Positions 49,187 through 61,101 are shown, numbered from the stretch's first letter. The stretch is DNA of 64,000 nucleotides from Diplolepis rosae (GCA_030998225.1 JAPYXD010000704.1:7006001-7070000); one strand, 5' to 3'. Translations and numbers: made by a program. Notes: generated from the sequence alone by a model not told the origin.

Positions 49187-50492
49187 CTGGAACAATTAAA
49201 TGCCATAATATTAAAATGAATTCATAAAAGACTCACTTAATTTAGACTTTTCCTTCTATGAGGATCTTAAACCCCTTTTTCATTAATATTCTGCTAGAAA
49301 GACATAAATTCAGCATTACTTGTGAATAAAGTCAATCGAAATTGGCTTTAGTCAGCGCGTGAACTCAATTTCAAACAGAATAAACCAAGAACTCTTAACT
49401 GCAGGATTGGAAGTTTCTTTAATGTGTTGCTATAAATTTTCACCTACAATCGGTATCTTTTAATTAGTTTTCTGTCTTCGATGTCAACTTTATAAGTTTT
49501 TCTCACATAAAATAGTTTGAGTTCAACCTATTAAAGTAATTAAAATTTTTCTGACAACTGCATTTTAGAATTTGGTATAAAAATTTTAATAATTAATTTT
49601 TTTTGTATATTTAAGCTCTATTGATTAAAGATGCAATTTTAACGTTAACTGTTTTCCAGAATCATTTATAAATGGGTATAAATCAAATTTCCGTACCGTG
49701 TAATGCACCAATACAGAAAATCGAATTATCGAGGCTATTATGCAGAGCATACGTTAATTTTCTACTTTTGTTGGTACACATAAATTATCTATAATTCTTG
49801 TACTCCAATTTATGCCAGATATTTACGTCCACGCTGGTGCATTTTGAAATTAATTGCAGCCAAGCAAAGTATTTTTGTATGTACTCAAATAAATTCCGAA
49901 CTTACTTTATAGTTCTGGGTTCATGAAATTAATTTCTGCATAGCATAATCATATAAATTGTTCATTTAGATGAATTTCGAAGAAAGTTTTAATGCTTTTG
50001 TGTCAGTCGGGGACGATAAAGCGAAAACAAGGGTGCAGTGAATGTTTGTGAAAATTAATATTATATGATTAAACATTATTTCTCATTGGCTGTAACCACT
50101 ATAGAGGTTGTTTTGGATTTCCAGTGATACCAAACGTGAATTAATTGTTTTTACATCCGTTTGGAGAAGCTGTATTCGTCGCAAAGCCATTATCTTCACG
50201 TGCCACTAGCATCCAATTACCAACAAAAGAGCTCTATGAAACGCGACTTGAAAGTTTAATTAAAAATACCACCAGCTTGAAATAATGGTTACTTTTGCAA
50301 GTGATTTATGCACTTACCTGCAGTTGTAGTTATATATTATTAGATCTTCTACAAATGCCTTTTCGTTATATCCTTTCATTGTTTTCTTATTGGTTTTCAA
50401 GATAGTAATAAATCAATTGTTTTTTAAAGTGGCTACTGTTACTCCAAGCGATTCTCATAATCTAAGAATGTTCATTTGTCTCGAAAGGTTGA
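49187..50492. other. upstream dpr intron sequence (inferred), no exon found
   Basis: As the exon at 49186 begins inside Ig1, this region must be intron if the gene is intact. I searched the minus strand for the missing Ig1 start (first Cys with a spliced phase-0 end) and found none. A donor-like ctgcaggtaagt at about 50308-50320 follows only a short chance frame whose phase does not fit. Confidence 0.4.
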
Positions 50493-51041
50493 GGTAGTTG
50501 TGCCAAAAATCAGGTCTCGGAAAAAATAGTTTTTCCATGATTGTAAGACTTGAAATGGTATTACCAGTCATGTCTTCATGGAAACAAATTAAAACTCACG
50601 GAAAATATTACTTTTAATGTTTTTTGTAATAAAATTTTTTCGTACTATCGCTTCTTACCAACTTTTTAAAAATGATTAAGTTTTCATAAATCACGGCTTA
50701 CTTTTTCGGGGAAAGTATTCTCTACAATTCTACTGTTTTCTATTTCAAAAAGAAAGTTTTCAGTGGCTGAAATTGTTAAAAGAATTTTTTGTTTAAAATA
50801 ATTATATGCATAGATTTTCTACTTACTTTCAAAATTTAAAACAGTAGAGTTGTAGAGAATATTTTCTCCGTAAAAATTAGCCATAATTATTGAAAGTATT
50901 ATTTTTCGTAAATTTCGAATTCCTTAATTAAACAATAATGTTTTTACTTTCATAAGTCGTGTCTGATAATATAATTTCAAGTCTTAAAATCATAGAGAAA
51001 CTTTTTCTTATCGCGACCTGATTTTTATCATTACAACTACC
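50493..51041. mobile_element. TTAA-type fold-back MITE (GGTAGTTG family), complete
   Basis: The left end is TTGA then GGTAGTTGTGCCAAAAATC. The right end is the inverse, followed by TTAA. The arms are inverted copies for most of the element, including the ctctacaattctactgtttt segment. TTAA target sites are the signature of piggyBac-type transposition, so this is probably a non-autonomous derivative. A partial copy lies at 29369. Confidence 0.75.
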
Positions 51042-51045
51042 TTAA

Positions 51046-51710
51046 GGGGACCGTTCTATCATTTTCGCCAAAATCGTAACTGATCTTTGTACATAGATTT
51101 TAAAAAACTGCAAATGTTAGATACATCAAACTTTCCACACATATAGTCCTTTATTATTAGAGTAAAAAAAAATTTTATTGTTTGTAAAAATCTTGACTGG
51201 AGTGCATTATTTATGCGACTGAAGTTAACTCTGCGCCGTGCGCAGTGGTAAACGGTGTGCAAGGTACAGCCGATTTGAAGGTTCCTATAACAAAAAAGTG
51301 TATATAAAAAATGTAGATGATTATATTATCATGTAAATGACGTTCCGTTTTTTGCAAAAAAAATTTTTTTAAATATGTTTGTATAATAAAAAAGAGTAAA
51401 AAAAACGAAAATTTTCGTATACTAGTGTAAAATTAAAAAAAAACAAAATTTTTTTTTTTACAAGCACGTCATTTACAAGATAATATAATTATCTACATTT
51501 TTTATACACACTTTTTTGTTATAGGAACCTTCAAGTCGGCTGTACCTTGCACACCGTTTACCACTGCAGTCGCATAAATAATGCACTCCAGTCAAGATTT
51601 TTACAAACAATAAAATTTTTTTTTACTCTAATAATAAAGGACTATATGTGTGGAAAGTTTGATGTACAAAGTTCAGTTACGATTTTGGCGAAAATGATAG
51701 AACGGTCCCC
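51046..51710. mobile_element. 665-bp near-complete palindrome flanked by TTAA
   Basis: It is flanked by TTAA at 51042-51045 and 51711-51714. It starts GGGGACCGTTCTATCATTTT and ends with the exact inverse. The two ~300-bp arms match almost throughout; the left arm has a few extra bases around ctctgcgccgtgcgcag. The left TTAA is also the right flank of the preceding element. It is probably a piggyBac-type MITE with no coding capacity. Confidence 0.88.
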
Positions 51711-51859
51711 TTAAATTTTTTGAGAACTGGAAAGTCAAAGTGAAACCTTTAAAAGCTAAATTTCTAGATGGAAGACTTTAGATTAGTTGATCCTCAGGTA
51801 CTTAGATTTTTTAGGTAAATTTCCTCAATCTTATCGATTATAAAATAAAGACACATATA

Positions 51860-52210
51860 CTGCTGTGCAAAAGTCGCCAGGAATTTATTTTTAACCATTC
51901 ACATAAAAGCTTCTAATTTATAAAATACCTAAGAATTAATTTTTTCCTTAAAAGAACATGGAAGGAAAAAAAATTCTGCATTTAATAAACTCAAAACGAA
52001 ATGTATTAGTTATCAACGAAGATATTTCAAAAAAAAGCAAAAATTCAAAGCTTTTTTAAATTTTGAATAACTCTTGAAATAATGAATATTTTTAAACTTT
52101 TCTTGACTCATTTCAAAATGAGATTTACGTAGAATCTCAATAATGTAACAAATAAATTATAATCGTTTTTTCTTGAATGCAGCTAAAATCTGAGCTCAGG
52201 AAAAAAAAAT
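51860..52210. mobile_element. Tc1-like MITE fragment related to 8866 and 61518
   Basis: It starts after TA with ctgctgtgcaaaagtcgcc. It shares long segments with 8866-9236 and a weaker resemblance to the interior of 61518-62294. Near its right end the motif ttgaatgcagctaaaatctg is the reverse complement of the motif found in the 8866 copy, as expected for a palindromic family. Confidence 0.6.
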
Positions 52211-53673
52211 TACAAAACTTCCAATTTCTGAAATTATTTATGAAGAAATTTCGAAAATAGGTTTATTATATTTTTTAATAAAGATTTGTATTTTTTTCAT
52301 ATTCATTTTTGAATCCAATTTTTCAATTTTATCTTTAATAGTATCAAGAAAAAATCTATCAAAATATTTACGTTATCAACTTACAGTACATTTCAATAAT
52401 GATAAAATTAAGAACCGAGTAATTATTTTACACATTCTTTTAAAAACAGATTTATCATGAAAAGTGGATTGCAAGAAAAAAGTTTAAATTTAATGAGATG
52501 ACGCTTTGATTTTACGCCTGTCATACAGATGTTTACCACCACTTTAGCTTTATTACAACTTTACTATAATCGATAATGTCCTATACGAGCACGCCAAGCG
52601 ATGCTAAAGTGAACGATGAAAATTTTGATTACGTTAAATTTGTTTACTTTGCATAAGTGAAGTTGACAGGTCAGAACGAAAATTAATAACTACACGACTA
52701 AACCGATAAAATCTTACGCAAAGTATAGTAATTACATGAGATTATATAGTTAACGATCTTTTTGTTTTTCATCCGCTAAGAGTAACTGAACGTTAAAATT
52801 ATCTACCTCTGAATAAAGCTATATGCTTTTTAATCTTTTATATCTCCAAGTAGTGATAGCACTTAAAATAGATTGCAGATTTAAAATTTAATCCATGTAA
52901 ATTATTGAAATTTTAAATTTTCGTAAATTATAATAAATTTAACAAAATATAAACTAATGCCATTTAGACAAATTTAGAAAACAAACTTTTTAAAAAAGTA
53001 CACATTTTTTTTCTCATCTGAAAATATTTTGAATTTTTTCTATTTAGAGACTTGATTTTCTGTTTTATTTGATAATATTTCAATAATTAAAAAAAAAATA
53101 TACTGCTTATTTAGGCTATTGATTTTATATAAAAAATGTAGGATACAAAACTTCACAATTTCAAATTTTGAATCTTTGTCTTAAAAAACTTCTGAAGATT
53201 TAAAAATCTGAGTTTCGAAGCTTTGAATTTAGAACATCCGTGGTGAAATTTTAAAATATATTTCCTGGTGAAGCTCCTCAGTTTTTTCATATATACAAGA
53301 ATAAGTAGACAGACAAGTGGCCTTTTCGGCATTGCAATGATGTTTTAATTAGAATGTCGACGTTTCGAGCAAGAATTTGGTCCTTTTCAAGAATACAAAA
53401 AATAAAAATACATAAATAGCGAAGAGTGTAAAAATATTTTGTAAAAGGACAAAGTGGTTATTCATATAATAAAAAATACAAAAAGATTTTTTTAAGAGAC
53501 AATGAAAAAAGAGAGAGAAAAAAATACATATTTTATGATTTTCGTATTTCATGAAAACATAGAAAAACCAGAAAAACGAGGTTAATTAAAATTGATGAAG
53601 AAACATTTCAAAAATTAAAGTTTATATATAAAGTATTATTTAAAATGTCATTGTCTTTTTAATATTGTAGTTT
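52211..53673. other. AT-rich DNA, probable dpr intron
   Basis: No exon seen. A gacgtttcgagcaagaattt block at 53357-53390 is a member of the GAAACG motif group (see findings). Confidence 0.4.
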
Positions 53674-53812
53674 AGGGACCGTTTATAAACTACGTAGCAC
53701 ATTTTTTTTTTATTTATATCGTTGTGTCCTTTTTAACTTAACAGCAAATTTATTCTCGTCTTTTTTTTGAGCAACAAAAAAACATGCTACGTAGTTTATG
53801 AACGATCACTTA
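53674..53812. mobile_element. ~139-bp palindromic MITE (GACCGTTTATAAACTACGTAG ends)
   Basis: The left end gggaccgtttataaactacg and right end cgtagtttatgaacgatc are inverted copies. The centre is T- and A-rich. It resembles the many small insect MITEs with ATAAACTACGTA-like ends. Confidence 0.6.
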
Positions 53813-54477
53813 AAAGATCAAATAGAATAAGGTTTCTTTAAAATCCACAAATAAAAAAATTTTTTTTTCTTTTTTTCGCTTGTCAAAGGTTTTGAGGTTA
53901 AAAGGATAAAAATCCGACCTGTAAGAATTAAGTAGTTTATAATGTTATAATAAAATATATTGGAAGAACTAATTGCTGATGTTTATTTGAGTTATGATCA
54001 TATATATTATTATAGTTTTATGATTGAAATCATTTGAAATAATAAAAATTGAGTTTGAAGGATTCTATATGAATATACTTATAATATAAATTATATTATC
54101 AAAAAGTATGATATCTTAATCAATATTGATCGTATAGGAATTTGAACTAATATATCAATTTTACTAATACAGTTTAATAACTATAAATCATGATTTCGCA
54201 CTTGAAACTTATAACTTTGTAACTTCAATCGCTCCAAAGATTTCGAAACTTCGATACAAAAGAAACTAAAAGTTTCTTCTAACCCTTTGAATTCTTAGAA
54301 GATTTAAAGAGTCAACGCTTTGTAAGAGCCCTACTACAAATACAAGAATCTACAGCTTTTTCAATAAAAAATTTGTTTCTTTTTTAAACTAGGAATTAAA
54401 GTTGGTATCTTTTAAGTAAACAGAGCTTTAAACTCATATGGAAATTAGTGATTTTTCGAGCAATAAAAAACTGCCCG

Positions 54478-54682
54478 TCTAGAAATAATCGATTGGACAC
54501 GATTGGATTCGATTGATCCGATTGAGAATGATAAAGAAACACGATTGGAAAAAATTAAATCAATTGATTTCTATTGTGAAATACGATTGGAAACAATTGA
54601 ATTCATTGATTTCTATCGTGATTCTTAATCGTTCTGAATCGGGTCAATCAAATCCAATCGCGCCCAATCGATTATTTTTAGA
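54478..54682. mobile_element. 205-bp palindromic element rich in CGATTGG words
   Basis: The ends tctagaaataatcgattgg and the inverse caatcgattatttttaga bound a palindrome made largely of cgattgga-type words and their complements. Confidence 0.6.
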
Positions 54683-54701
54683 AGGGTGTACTTTTCTGTA
54701 G

Positions 54702-54838
54702 AATAGTATATTACATTACAAGGGGCGAAACAGAGCGATTGCATGAGCGTGAAGTTTGCTCTGCCCGAGTGAAACGAGGGCTGCAATCACACGAAATGCT
54801 TTCGCTGTGTTTTGTTTCGAGTAATGTATACTATTTTT
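54702..54838. repeat. hairpin segment with cccgagtgaaacgaggg core, copy 2
   Basis: The arms are agtatattacatta and its inverse taatgtatact. The core gaagtttgctctgcccgag then aaacgagggctgcaatcaca matches the core at 43640. It is probably a small non-autonomous element. Confidence 0.5.
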
Positions 54839-55096
54839 CATAGCAACTCTTTTGAGAATCTGATTGGCTGTAACTGTGGAGCGGGTTGAAACAGCGACTT
54901 TCAACCTTAGGGTTGAAAATCATAGTTTCAACCCGCTCTACAGGTACCGAAAATCGGATTTTCAAAGGAGGCGCTATGAAAAAGTATTTTTCCACAGAAA
55001 AAAGAAAGGAGAATCACTAGCAATTTATGAGTTTCTAGAACTTTATAAAGTTTTGTAAATTTTCAGCATCAAACTTTCTCACGATAAAGTAGAGTA

Positions 55097-56001
55097 CAGG
55101 ATGGGCCATCTAACATTTGGAATTTAAATCGGTTATAAAAAAAAACTTATGGATATTTTTTCAAAAGTATGGTTTTATTAGAAAGATTGAACCTTTCCAT
55201 TTAAGAATGCAACACAACATCATTCAAATGACTGCCGCGGCTGGCCTTACAGTACCCCATTCGAACAACCCAATTTTCCAGTACATTTTCGATTGTTTGG
55301 GCAAAAGGTCAATAAGGTCAATAAGCAAAATTATCGCATTTGGGGCTCAGAAAACCCAAACGCCATCATTGAGAAGCCGATGCCTCCACAAAGTGTGACT
55401 TTTTGGTGCGGATTTTGGTACGGTGGCATAATTGGACTATTTTTATTCGAAAATGAGCAAGGAGCCGCCGTTATGGCCAATGGCGAGCATTACCGTGCCA
55501 TGCTCAACAAATTTTTGTTTCCAAAAATTGAAGAGGATGAAATGGACGACATTTGGTTTCAACAGGACGGGGCCATTTATCACACAGCCAACGTAACATT
55601 CTATCTTTTGCGCACCGTTTTCGAAAATCGAATAATCAACCGAAATTCTGATGTCAATTGGCCGCCTTGGAGCTGTGATTTGACCCCGTTGGACTATCTT
55701 TTGTGGGGTGCCATTAAGGATAAATGTTACGCTAACCATCCAGAGACAATTGAAGCCTTGAAACACGAAATCGAAGTTGCCATTCATGGGATTGAAGCCC
55801 AAACAATCGAAAATGTACTGGAAAATTGGGTTGATCGAATGGGGTACTGTAAGGCCAGCCATGGCAGTCATTTGAATGATGTTGTGTTTCATTCTTAAAT
55901 GGAATGGTTCAATCTTTCCTATAAAAACATACTTGTGAAAAAATATCCATAGGTTCTTTTTATAGCTGATTCAAATTCCAAATGTTAGATGGCCCACCCT
56001 G
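55097..56001 (+). mobile_element. rosa-type (DD41D) mariner relative with self-inverted long termini
   Basis: The element is flanked by TA on both sides. It starts CAGGATGGGCCATCTAAC and ends with the complement of a near-identical sequence. The similarity of the two ends extends much further than a normal TIR: 55097-55302 is an inverted copy of 55797-56001, with only scattered mismatches. The right arm contains the genuine 3' end of the transposase gene, so the left arm is a reversed copy of coding sequence. The total is 905 bp, shorter than an intact element of this type, because the N-terminal coding part is gone. Confidence 0.9.
55303..55898 (+). pseudogene. rosa-type DD41D transposase, N-terminally truncated
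   Basis: The frame is open from the junction at 55303 to a stop at 55896-55898. It begins VNKVNKQNYRIWGSENPNAI and continues through VTFWCGFWYGG, DIWFQQDGAIYHTA, WPPWSCDLTPLDY, ENVLENWVDRMGYC and SHGSHLNDVVFHS. The second catalytic Asp (QQDGA) and the third (TPLDY) are 41 residues apart, the spacing that defines rosa-type elements. The helix-turn-helix region and first catalytic Asp are missing, having been replaced by the inverted arm. There is no good start codon. The C-terminus is complete, and lack of stops in about 195 codons suggests the element is young. Confidence 0.9.
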
Positions 56002-56639
56002 TAAATGCTGGTATTTTTATTCATTTTATTTCATCATGAGAACATAATACAAATATAGTTATTTTAATTATTAATAGCGTAAATCTAACTCTGATATTAC
56101 TTTAGTTGTAATAAAAGTTTAATTTAGAGATTCGTCATTTAAGGAAAGCGTCATTCAGAACCAATTTCGAGCAACGTAGCATTTCCACTGCAGGTTCACT
56201 AGTGATTTGATTTGTTATAATCTAGGATTCTAGAAGGGAAGTCCATAATCAAACGAAGATCCTAGACGCATTGCATCCCGGGATTGAACATGGCATGGTA
56301 TGTATGTGTGCTTAGGACACGAATTCTGCTGTGTCGAAAGTTACAGGGTGAGGCTAGTTTCTCGACTTCACCACAATCAGCACAAAGTTAGTCCAAGTTC
56401 CTCCTCTCTTGCTCATACGATCAAGAATGTAAACTTGATCAAACTATCTACAGGATTTATACCATCTCTTCAGAGTAAATAGCCCAATTAATAGCAGGCA
56501 ATTATTTTTTGCGTTTGATATTACCAGTAATTGTATTGTATAGGTTCTTTTTTTAAGTGCTTGAGAACTTCAAATTGAAATAATTCACTGAAAAATTGAT
56601 TAAATGTTTGTTTTGCGAGAGTAAATTTATATTTTAAAA

Positions 56640-56944
56640 ATGATTTTCGGCATGTGACCACTACAACTAATCGTTGCTTAGCGCATCCGATCAGTCCAAT
56701 TTTTGACCACTTTTTCCAATATTTCTGGCTTTATTTTATTAATGGTTCGGTTAATATTGACCTCCAATACTTCCAGAATTATTGGTTTGTCAGGATAAAC
56801 CATGGATTTGACAAAGCCTAAGAGAAAATAATCTGGGGGCGTCAAGTCACACGATCTTGAAGGCCGATTGACAGGACCATTTCTTGAAATAACGTAACCA
56901 AATTGTCCTTTCAATAAATTGATGTTATCAGTGGCTTGACACAT
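56640..56944 (-). pseudogene. second rosa/mariner-like transposase, C-terminal fragment
   Basis: The minus-strand frame contains FGYVISRNGPVN, RPSRSCDLTPPDYFLLGFVK, then VNINRTINKIKPEILEKVVK and NWTDRMR. One in-frame TAA follows, then SGHMPKIIFK, the usual end of this protein type. It therefore spans the third catalytic Asp to the C-terminus. It differs clearly from the element at 55097, so it is another family member in opposite orientation. No TIR was found, so it is a truncated relic. Confidence 0.85.
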
Positions 56945-57044
56945 ACCATTGGGATTTCCTTTTTAAACATTTTCTAAATTGAAATAATCCTAAATTTCTG
57001 ATCTTATGTTGAGAAAATTCTTAAGGTGTTTTTTTTGTTTAGTA

Positions 57045-57300
57045 AACTTAAGGCCATGTATCAATCGGACCATGTGACTAAATTATACATTAATTCGTTC
57101 ATGTAAGATAACTTTTTTAATTTACAAAGTATCTTTATAAATATTTGGAAAACGTAACAAAAGACAATAAATCATGTCTGTTGATTTCATTTTAGTAGAA
57201 GTTTTGAAACAAATTCAAAAACTTATCGACAATTACAGTTAACTGTAGAATATTTTGCACAATTTTCACTCAAGAAGTTGACAGGCAAACGTATAGTTAA
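57045..57300 (+). repeat. direct repeat, copy 1 (related to 62345)
   Basis: It shares ctaaattatacattaatt, gtaagataacttttttaat, ggaaaacgtaacaaaa and actcaag..gttgacag with 62345-62590 in the same order. Unknown repeat family, no coding potential seen. Confidence 0.6.
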
Positions 57301-59119
57301 GATACATACATAATAAAACAGTGGGATTTGAATTCTTAGAAAAATCAAAAGTCGTAAGATTTGCTTACTAGGACAATATTTTTTAACTACCTAAATAACC
57401 AACTTTGTTAAATCGAAATTTTCACGAAAGCATTATAAATTGCAGCAAAATAAAAAGTTACAAAGTGTTCGAAAATATGTGTTCGTTTTTAATAAAACTA
57501 TTTTTATACATTATTTACAAACTGTTACTTTTATTCTAAAACTAATTTGCTTTATCAATGAAGTTAATTATTTCACTGATGGAAGAAGAAAAGTTCTTTT
57601 TATTTAACGGACTGCTATTTTGAATAGTCACAAGCTCATTTAATTTAAAGTTAATTACTTTTAGTTCTTCACTAATTTGAACCAGAAACTAATTGAAATT
57701 AAAATAGAATTTTATTGTGACATTTTATCCACTGTTTTTACTTGTAACATTATGAATAGCAATCATGAATAATGGTAAACAAAAAGTAATTACAGAAAAA
57801 CATCAAACCTTCATTATATTTTAATCAGATAGTTTTGTTTCCAGTCTCCTTTATGATAAATAACTTGAACGAATTACTTTGTTTTGAAATTTCTTAAAGC
57901 GAGATAATTAAGCCACAAATCCTGAAGATTATAAGCAAGAGCACGTTAGATTGTAGGAGTTTTCTTCCTACAGAAGCCCATATTTAAGAGCGTATGCAGG
58001 TGTGATGTTCCACGCAGTCACGAAAATGTGAAATTCTCTACTATGAGTATAATGCTTGAGCTTAATTGGGAATCGTGCATCCTCATCCTCTTTCTCTATT
58101 CTTAATCTCTCAAATGGGAATTATTGCATGGATCATTGCAGGCACGTACTCGTCGTTATGATCTTCTTTGTTATCCTGTGGAAATTTTAACAAGCCGCCG
58201 AAAGCCCATTTAAGAAAGAAGAGTTTAACCGCTACACGATTGAGAAATTTTCTTCGATGGGCAAACTCCTTGCCAAGAAATTGATATTGCAATCAATTCC
58301 ACCAGTACTTTCTACTTTCTTCAATCCACAATTTTGAAGTGCTCAACTATCTATATTCATAAAATGGTTTCTGAACTCCTTTACTAACTTTGTATTAACC
58401 ATAAAAAATCTTTATTGTAAAATCAGATTTTATACACAGACATATTTAATTAAAAATGTTAATAATTATGTATAAATTATTCTGTTGAATTATAATATAT
58501 ATTTTTAATATTACAATACACCAATTCGGATTTGATAAAAATTTAATGGGGAGATATTTTTCAAATGTTATTTCTCTTATTGTGTTTCTTTAGCGAAAAT
58601 GTATAAAAAATTTCGCGAATAAAATGAGCTATCAAAAGATTGGATCAGATTAAAATTACAAATGTTTTCAATTCGGAATAATTTCAACCAAAAATAGTCA
58701 GGATTTATATATATATTCCAAATAAAAAACCTCTTTAATTTTAGAATGATTTTCTGTACTTTCTAACCTTTCCTTCAAGTACATCAATCATAAGTGACAA
58801 TTTAAGTAAGTAAACTTTACAATAAAATTCGATATTTAAATTTCTAAAATTAAAATCCTTTTAATGATAAATGAAACTCTAACTACATATATTCAATCCT
58901 ATATTTTAAAATACAATTATTTTCATTTTATTGAAATGTCACACAAGAATGTTAAATTTAGTGATATCTCATACTTCGACATTCAATCAGAACTAACAAC
59001 TTCAATAATTGAAAATTTATTCAATTTTCATATTAAAAATATATTTTATCACTTGCAACATCAATGCTACCTGATATTTTTAAAGATTAAATAAAGCGAA
59101 TTTTAATTCCATAAAAGTA
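57301..59119. other. mostly AT-rich DNA with one GC-richer patch
   Basis: Positions 58080-58330 are more complex than the surroundings. A minus-strand frame there (KEFAHRRKFLNRVAVKLFFL) is open for 60 codons, with an acceptor-like tttccacag inside it. It shows no Ig features and is not recognised. Confidence 0.35.
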
Positions 59120-59390
59120 TTTGAAATAGTATATTTCGTATCAAATACGTTCCGCACGTGATATGGACAATACTTTTTGTTCACTGTATGCCGAAAGTTA
59201 GTCGATTTGATGTTGTTTTGCGTGCGAAAAGTTGATTTTCCCTTATTAGTGCGGTAAAATTTTAAGTGTGTGGAAAATTAAAACAAATTTAAAATAATAC
59301 CGCACTAGTACGGGAAAATCAACTTTCCGCGCGCAAAACGACACCGACAAGGTGAACTTTCGGTATACGGAGGATAAAAATATTTATTGG
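59120..59390. repeat. palindromic repeat, copy 2 of the 46204 family
   Basis: It runs from the ccgaaagttagtcgattt region to the inverse gaactttcggtatacgg, with a core of agttgattttccc / gggaaaatcaactttcc around gtgcggtaaaat. It is more clearly palindromic than copy 1. Confidence 0.55.
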
Positions 59391-59751
59391 AGTATTCTGT
59401 TAAAAATTTATCAAATATAAGTAACAACTTTAGTTAATGAATAATGAAACTTTAATATTGACAATGCATTTCATCATATGCGATATCCCATTAAATTCTG
59501 AGATGAGATACAGGCTATTACACTTCCGGATGTAATAGGAACGGAGCTTAACCCAATTTCACCCTTTCAATAGCCGAACCGCTGATATAATCTAGCCATT
59601 CAAAAATTAATTTCTTCACAATTAATTGCATAAAGAACTTTTTTCTATCAAACTATAATATTTCAATACTTGAAGTTCAATTTGCATAACTAAATTGAGT
59701 TTATATTTTTTACTTTTTTAATGAGTTTATCAATATTTTTTACATTCTCAT

Positions 59752-61101
59752 CATGGATGAGAAGGTATTGGTTTTATGTGAAAAATGACTTTCGAAATTT
59801 TCATCAAATCTTTACGTTTTGAGACCCCCTGAGTCAGAAAAAATAGTTTTTACGAAAGTGCCTGTCTGTCTGTCTGTCTGTAGGTCGTGTGCGGCATAAC
59901 TCTCGATAGAATTATCAGATTGAATTGAGCTTTGGTACACTTTATCGGAGCCGAAAAAGTAAGGACAAGTTCGTTAACCAGCCACATCCAATCAAAATTG
60001 AGGGATGGAGCACTACTTTTGTGTTTTTTAAAATAATTTTTTGAAAAAATCAAAAATTCCAATCCTGGTTTTGATAGTGCTCATAAATCTCTAAAAATTA
60101 TCCTAATAACATTTTTTGATTAAATCAAAATTAGAAATGTTACAGCATATTCAAATTCGAAAAAAGTCAATATCAAAATTCCATTTTCCAGTTAAATTAT
60201 ACGAGATACGAAAAAACGTTATGATACAATATTATTTTCTACATAAAGACCTACAAATTTGAATTGTAACATTTTTTCATAAGATGCATATTTTTCTTTG
60301 TAATTTAAAAAAAACTATCGAAAATCCAAAATTCAATTTTTTAACAATAATATTGGAAATACCAAAAAAACGTAAGAATACAAAGTTGTTCGTTTCAAAA
60401 AGATCTACAAATTTTGTCTGACACAGTTTCTGATAAAAGATATATTTTTCGTTTCAATTCCAAAAAATACGATAAAAATGAAAAAATTCCATTTTTTAGA
60501 CAAAATATGTGAGATGCAAAAAAAACATTTAGATGGAAAATTGTTTGCCTAAATGAGGTCTACAAATTCTGATAAAGAAATTTCGGGACAGGATGTATAT
60601 TTTATGTTTTGATTTTTAATATTGAAAAAATTCGATTTTTTTCACCAAAATATGTGAGATACGAAATAAGCGTTGTTCTGCAAAATCGTTTCCTTAAATA
60701 AAGTCTACGATTGTTTTTCCTTTTTAGATATGTGGAAGAAAGTAAATTCTTTTAATCATGTAATTTATTAAAAAGTTATACTGAAATGTATACAGAAAAT
60801 CGAGCGCGAAGCGCGAGTGTCATGATGAGAATGTGTTCCTTAAGGCCGATAGAGCCTTAAGTAAATTGAATTTCCTGTTTCACTTAAATTCAAAAAGAAA
60901 TTCAGTGACTTTGAGAAAATGTGTAATTCACATCATCTGTAATATTATTATAAAATTGGTTTGAGCTTCAGTATCAAAATATAAGAAATAAACTTAAATG
61001 TATGCGAAGAGCACAAGACCGAGCGCGAAGCGCGAGGTCCAGAAAGAACGGAGCGCGAAGCGCGCGATGAGAATGTGCCCGCGACGCGGGCAGATTTTTT
61101 T
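59752..61101 (+). mobile_element. HINE-like repeat, full copy B
   Basis: This is nearly identical to the copy at 44053 along its whole length. It has the same start palindrome, the same GTCT run (near 59862) and the same end, with a perfect cccgcgacgcggg hairpin at about 61078. High similarity of two copies in one 64-kb window suggests recent activity. The boundaries are where similarity to copy A stops; the flanks are different and T-rich. Confidence 0.72.

Noticed and set aside
50300..50400. Donor-like ctgcaggtaagt on the minus strand with a short upstream frame, considered as the missing dpr Ig1 exon
   Set aside because: The frame has no Ig features and ends in a phase that does not fit the exon starting at 49186.
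55443..55892. 149-codon minus-strand frame over the rosa-type transposase
   Set aside because: It is the antisense shadow of the transposase; the sense strand carries the DD41D motifs.
58110..58292. 60-codon minus-strand frame considered as a dpr N-terminal exon
   Set aside because: No signal peptide, no Ig strand pattern and no matching splice phase.
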